Source: Desulfopila sp. IMCC35008
GTDB lineage: Bacteria > Desulfobacterota > Desulfobulbia > Desulfobulbales > Desulfocapsaceae
Assembly: GCF_010646885.2 (NCBI RefSeq)
Contig: NZ_CP050700.1
Location: 1-64,000 of the forward strand
Length of the DNA stretch: 64,000 bases
Reading direction: 5' to 3'
Below the pieces are notes generated by a model. It saw only the letters and a program-made list of their open reading frames with translations. It searched no databases and was not told where the DNA came from. Shown piece after piece: positions 61,174 through 64,000 of this stretch. Each line of letters begins with the position of its first letter. The stretch's first letter is position 1. The position numbers and the translations under genes were made by a program.

Positions 61174-62472
61174 TTAATACCGATAATATTCAGGTTTAAA
61201 AGGACCTTCAACATCAACACCAATGTAGTCAGCCTGCTCCTGGGTGAGCTCCGTCAGTTGTGCACCAATCTTTTTTAAATGAAGCTTGGCTACCATCTCA
61301 TCAAGTTTCTTGGGCAGGAAGTAGACTTTATTGTCATACTTTTCTGCATTGTTCCATAGCTCGATCTGTGCCAGAACCTGATTAGTGAAGGAATTGCTCA
61401 TCACAAAACTGGGGTGACCGGTTGCACATCCAAGGTTGACCAGCCTGCCTTCGGCAAGAACGATAATCTTCTTTCCATCCGGGAAAATGACGTGATCAAC
61501 TTGAGGCTTGATGTTTTCCCATGGTAATTCACGGATACCTGCAATATCAATTTCCGAGTCGAAATGTCCGATATTGCAGACAATGGCCTCATCCGCCATC
61601 TCTTCCATATGAGCACGGGTGATTACATTTAGATTGCCGGTACAGGTAACAAATATGTTGCCTATGGATGCTGCTGTATCCATGGTCACAACCTGATATC
61701 CTTCCATCGCAGCCTGGAGGGCGCAGATGGGGTCGATCTCGGTGACGTAGACAGTGGCTCCCATGCCGCGAAGGGCCTGGGCGCAACCTTTTCCGACATC
61801 ACCATATCCGACAACTACGGCGTTTTTACCGGCAATCATCACATCGGTGGCACGTTTGATACCATCGATAAGTGATTCCCTGCAGCCATACAAATTATCA
61901 AACTTGGACTTGGTAACGGAGTCGTTTACGTTGATGGCAGGGCAGGCAAGAACCCCTTTTTCTGCCATCTCATTAAGGCGAAGCACGCCTGTGGTGGTCT
62001 CTTCGCTGATTCCGCGAATTTTAGAAAGTTCGTTAAGGTATTTATCGTGCATGACAAGCGTTAAGTCGCCGCCATCATCAAGAATCATATTGGGATTCCA
62101 TCCATCCGGTCCGAATATTGTCTGATCAATACACCACCAGAACTCTTCCTCGGTTTCACCTTTCCAGGCAAAGGTAGGGATGCCGGCTGCGGCAACGGCT
62201 GCTGCTGCATGATCCTGGGTTGAAAAAATATTGCAACTCGACCAGCGTAGTTCTGCGCCGAGGTCAACCAGGGTCTCCATCAGGACAGCGGTTTGGATTG
62301 TCATGTGCAGACAACCAGCTACACGTGCTCCTTTAAGAGGCTGCTGATCACGATATTCTTCACGTAAAGCCATGAGTCCCGGCATTTCGGTCTCGGCAAT
62401 TTCAATTTCCTTCCGTCCCCATTCTGCCAGGGATATGTCGGCTACCTTATAATCGATGTTCGTTGTGGACAT
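61174..62472 (-). CDS. ahcY: Adenosylhomocysteinase
   Basis: NAD-dependent enzyme splitting SAH into homocysteine and adenosine. 432 residues. Motifs include [20 protein letters not shown] near the N-terminus, [20 protein letters not shown] and the NAD motif [16 protein letters not shown], with the C-terminal [11 protein letters not shown] 62472 follows GGAAAAG at proper spacing; an upstream in-frame TTG at 62484 overlaps metK and is less likely. Cotranscribed with metK upstream (12-base gap). Confidence 0.95.
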   Translation of the reverse strand: MSTTNIDYKVADISLAEWGRKEIEIAETEMPGLMALREEYRDQQPLKGARVAGCLHMTIQTAVLMETLVDLGAELRWSSCNIFSTQDHAAAAVAAAGIPTFAWKGETEEEFWWCIDQTIFGPDGWNPNMILDDGGDLTLVMHDKYLNELSKIRGISEETTTGVLRLNEMAEKGVLACPAINVNDSVTKSKFDNLYGCRESLIDGIKRATDVMIAGKNAVVVGYGDVGKGCAQALRGMGATVYVTEIDPICALQAAMEGYQVVTMDTAASIGNIFVTCTGNLNVITRAHMEEMADEAIVCNIGHFDSEIDIAGIRELPWENIKPQVDHVIFPDGKKIIVLAEGRLVNLGCATGHPSFVMSNSFTNQVLAQIELWNNAEKYDNKVYFLPKKLDEMVAKLHLKKIGAQLTELTQEQADYIGVDVEGPFKPEYYRY

Positions 62473-62484
62473 GCTCTTTTCCAA

Positions 62485-63648
62485 TTAAAGTTTTGCGGCA
62501 TTTCGAAGTGCTTCTGCCTTGTCAGTTTTTTCCCAGTTAAAGCTGCCGTTTTCCCTGCCAAAATGTCCATATGCAGCGGTTTTGCGATAAATTGGACGGA
62601 GAAGGTCGAGATGTTGGATAATTGCTTTAGGGCGAAGATCAAAGTGTTCTATAATCAGGGCTTTGATCTCATCATTGCTCAGTTTTCCGGTGCCAAAAGA
62701 GTTGACATTAATAGAAACAGGCTGGGAGATACCGATAGCGTATGCGATTTGCACTTCTATCTCTTCTGCGATTCCTGCGGCAACGATATTTTTGGCTACA
62801 TACCGGCCCATATACGAAGAGGAGCGATCGACCTTGGATGGATCTTTTCCTGAGAAAGCCCCACCGCCATGCGAACCTTTTCCGCCATAGGTGTCGACTA
62901 TTATTTTGCGGCCTGTTACACCACAGTCGCCGACAGGGCCACCTATAACAAAACGTCCTGTCGGGTTAATATAATATTTGGTATTGGCATCGACCATGTC
63001 GGCAGGAAGGATCGGTTTAATAATCTCCTCCATAACCCCTGCCTTGAGATGGTCGTAGGTCACAGACTCGTCGTGCTGTGTGGAAAGGACGACTGCCTCA
63101 ATTCGGTGGGGCTTGTTGTCTACGTATTCGATGGTAACCTGGCTTTTTGCATCAGGACGGAGCCAGGGCAGGACTCCATTTTTACGAATGTTGGACTGTT
63201 GTTTTGTCAATCTGTGCGCCAGGTAGATCGGCATGGGCATAAGTACTTCTGTTTCGGTGCATGCATAGCCAAACATCAGCCCCTGGTCACCAGCGCCCAT
63301 ATCCAGGTCGATACCGGTGCCTTCATCAACCCCCTGGGCAATGTCAGGGGATTGTTTGTCAATGGAGGTCATAACCGCGCAGGACTGCCAGTCAAATCCC
63401 ATGTCACTGGAGTTGTATCCGATTTCCTTAATTGTCTGACGTACGACATCGGGCATGTCTACCCAGGCGGAGGTGGTAATTTCACCGGCTATAAGTGCCA
63501 TTCCGGTGGTGACGAGGGTCTCACATGCAACACGTGCACTGGGGTCCTGATCAAGGATGGCATCAAGGATGGCATCGGATATCTGATCGGCAACCTTATC
63601 CGGATGTCCCTCGGACACGGATTCAGAGGTAAAAAGATAGTTACTCAT
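62485..63648 (-). CDS. metK: S-adenosylmethionine synthetase
   Basis: 387 residues, standard length. Motifs: [56 protein letters not shown] (landmark region) and [19 protein letters not shown], the phosphate loop. GGAGAAACAT lies before the ATG. With ahcY it forms a SAM-cycle operon. I saw no clear SAM or SAH riboswitch in the 230-base leader. Confidence 0.96.
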   Translation of the reverse strand: MSNYLFTSESVSEGHPDKVADQISDAILDAILDQDPSARVACETLVTTGMALIAGEITTSAWVDMPDVVRQTIKEIGYNSSDMGFDWQSCAVMTSIDKQSPDIAQGVDEGTGIDLDMGAGDQGLMFGYACTETEVLMPMPIYLAHRLTKQQSNIRKNGVLPWLRPDAKSQVTIEYVDNKPHRIEAVVLSTQHDESVTYDHLKAGVMEEIIKPILPADMVDANTKYYINPTGRFVIGGPVGDCGVTGRKIIVDTYGGKGSHGGGAFSGKDPSKVDRSSSYMGRYVAKNIVAAGIAEEIEVQIAYAIGISQPVSINVNSFGTGKLSNDEIKALIIEHFDLRPKAIIQHLDLLRPIYRKTAAYGHFGRENGSFNWEKTDKAEALRNAAKL

Positions 63649-63879
63649 ATGTTTCTCCGGTAATTGCAGCGGCGTTCAGTACGAGAGCAGAAAGTGATAA
63701 ACTGATGTTAGGGATAACCGCTAAATACATTAATAAAAAAATGAGTTCAATGTTGTACGGGGTGTGATTTACGAAAAATCATCTGGCCGTGAGAAAAACA
63801 TTTTAGTATATAACAGGTTCTGTATGAATGTGTAGCAAAAAGATCGCAAATCCAATGAAAAATAGTTGAGGATATATAT
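63649..63879. other. Divergent intergenic region metK / kdsD-like gene
   Basis: About 231 AT-rich bases, expected to hold both promoters. Several AT runs occur but no paired -35/-10 was convincing. Some GC-rich bases before metK do not match a known SAM-family riboswitch. Confidence 0.35.
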
Positions 63880-64000
63880 ATGTCTGTGGAAGCGGCACGT
63901 GAGGTGCTCAGGATAGAAGAACAGGGTCTGGCTGCTGTCCGTGAGAGGCTCGGCGAGGAGTTTGTTGAGGCAGTTGACATGATTTTGGCCTGCCATACCC
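63880..64000 (+). CDS. kdsD: Start of a KdsD/KpsF-like arabinose-5-phosphate isomerase (partial)
   Basis: Only about 40 codons lie inside the window. GAGG precedes ATG 63880. The first residues (SVEAAREVLRIEEQGLAAV) and the following VRERLGEEFVEAVDMIL match the N-terminal helix of SIS-domain arabinose-5-phosphate isomerases, which feed Kdo and lipopolysaccharide synthesis. The SIS and CBS domains would be beyond the edge, so the call is provisional. Confidence 0.6.
   Translation, partial: MSVEAAREVLRIEEQGLAAVRERLGEEFVEAVDMILACHT

Noticed and set aside
63535-63585. Short direct repeat GGATGGCATC in metK
   Set aside because: It encodes the normal [10 protein letters not shown] segment of MetK and needs no other explanation.
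63660-63760. SAM or SAH riboswitch before metK
   Set aside because: A GCTGCAA segment recalls SAH riboswitches, but the required stems and neighbouring conserved bases are absent.

Overview
The window looks like a chromosomal segment of a sulfate-reducing Desulfobacterota bacterium. A Desulfobulbales-like relative is my best guess; the order is inferred from general gene content, not from a search. The decisive evidence is a complete dsrA-dsrB-dsrD block (58218-61022). It is accompanied by a cytoplasmic [NiFe] hydrogenase operon, a menaquinone gene (menA), many signalling proteins and ordinary Gram-negative housekeeping genes. I see no insertion sequence, prophage, CRISPR array, tRNA or rRNA. 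Genes are dense on both strands, often with 4-base start/stop overlaps.

Layout. 1-6784: dnaA, hemG/hemY, a small phosphoesterase, htpG, a SmpA-like lipoprotein and pcm. 7121-11347: hydrogenase operon, in order V4R-like protein, small subunit, large subunit, two-cluster ferredoxin, second V4R-like protein, maturation protease and a possible 47-residue ORF. 11344-18901: yaaA, an unknown protein, an acidic secreted protein, mnmH, a NitT/TauT-type ABC transporter and menA. 18890-21585: a DUF368 lipid-phosphate translocase, a response regulator and a GntR regulator. 21564-24343: a minus-strand three-gene operon (TrpD-like phosphoribosyltransferase, 72-residue protein, medium-chain dehydrogenase) behind a cobalamin riboswitch. 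24554-36305: an IscU-like scaffold, a hybrid histidine kinase, a DUF711/ACT pair, a lipoprotein, a nitroreductase, ilvA, an FMN hydroxyacid enzyme, an SAH/MTA deaminase and ychF.

36342-43700: a forward run of yhaM, holB, ricT, metG, yggT, a DivIVA-like gene, yggU and a triosephosphate isomerase homologue whose catalytic Glu position is Gly. 43738-47935: a minus-strand overlapping operon of a degenerate receiver/GGDEF/HD-GYP protein, an HDOD protein and a UbiB-family kinase. 48112-57937: htpX, an unknown protein, dnaG-rpoD, dprA, rpe and pgi. 58218-64000: dsrABD, a double terminator, then ahcY and metK on the minus strand and the start of a kdsD-like gene at the right edge.

How it fits together. 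DsrAB reduces sulfite and DsrD stimulates it. The hydrogenase can supply electrons from H2, and menaquinone (menA, perhaps ubiB) carries membrane electrons. MetK, AhcY and the deaminase form the SAM/SAH cycle. The least explained parts are the paired V4R-like proteins around the hydrogenase and the B12-riboswitch-controlled TrpD-like operon.
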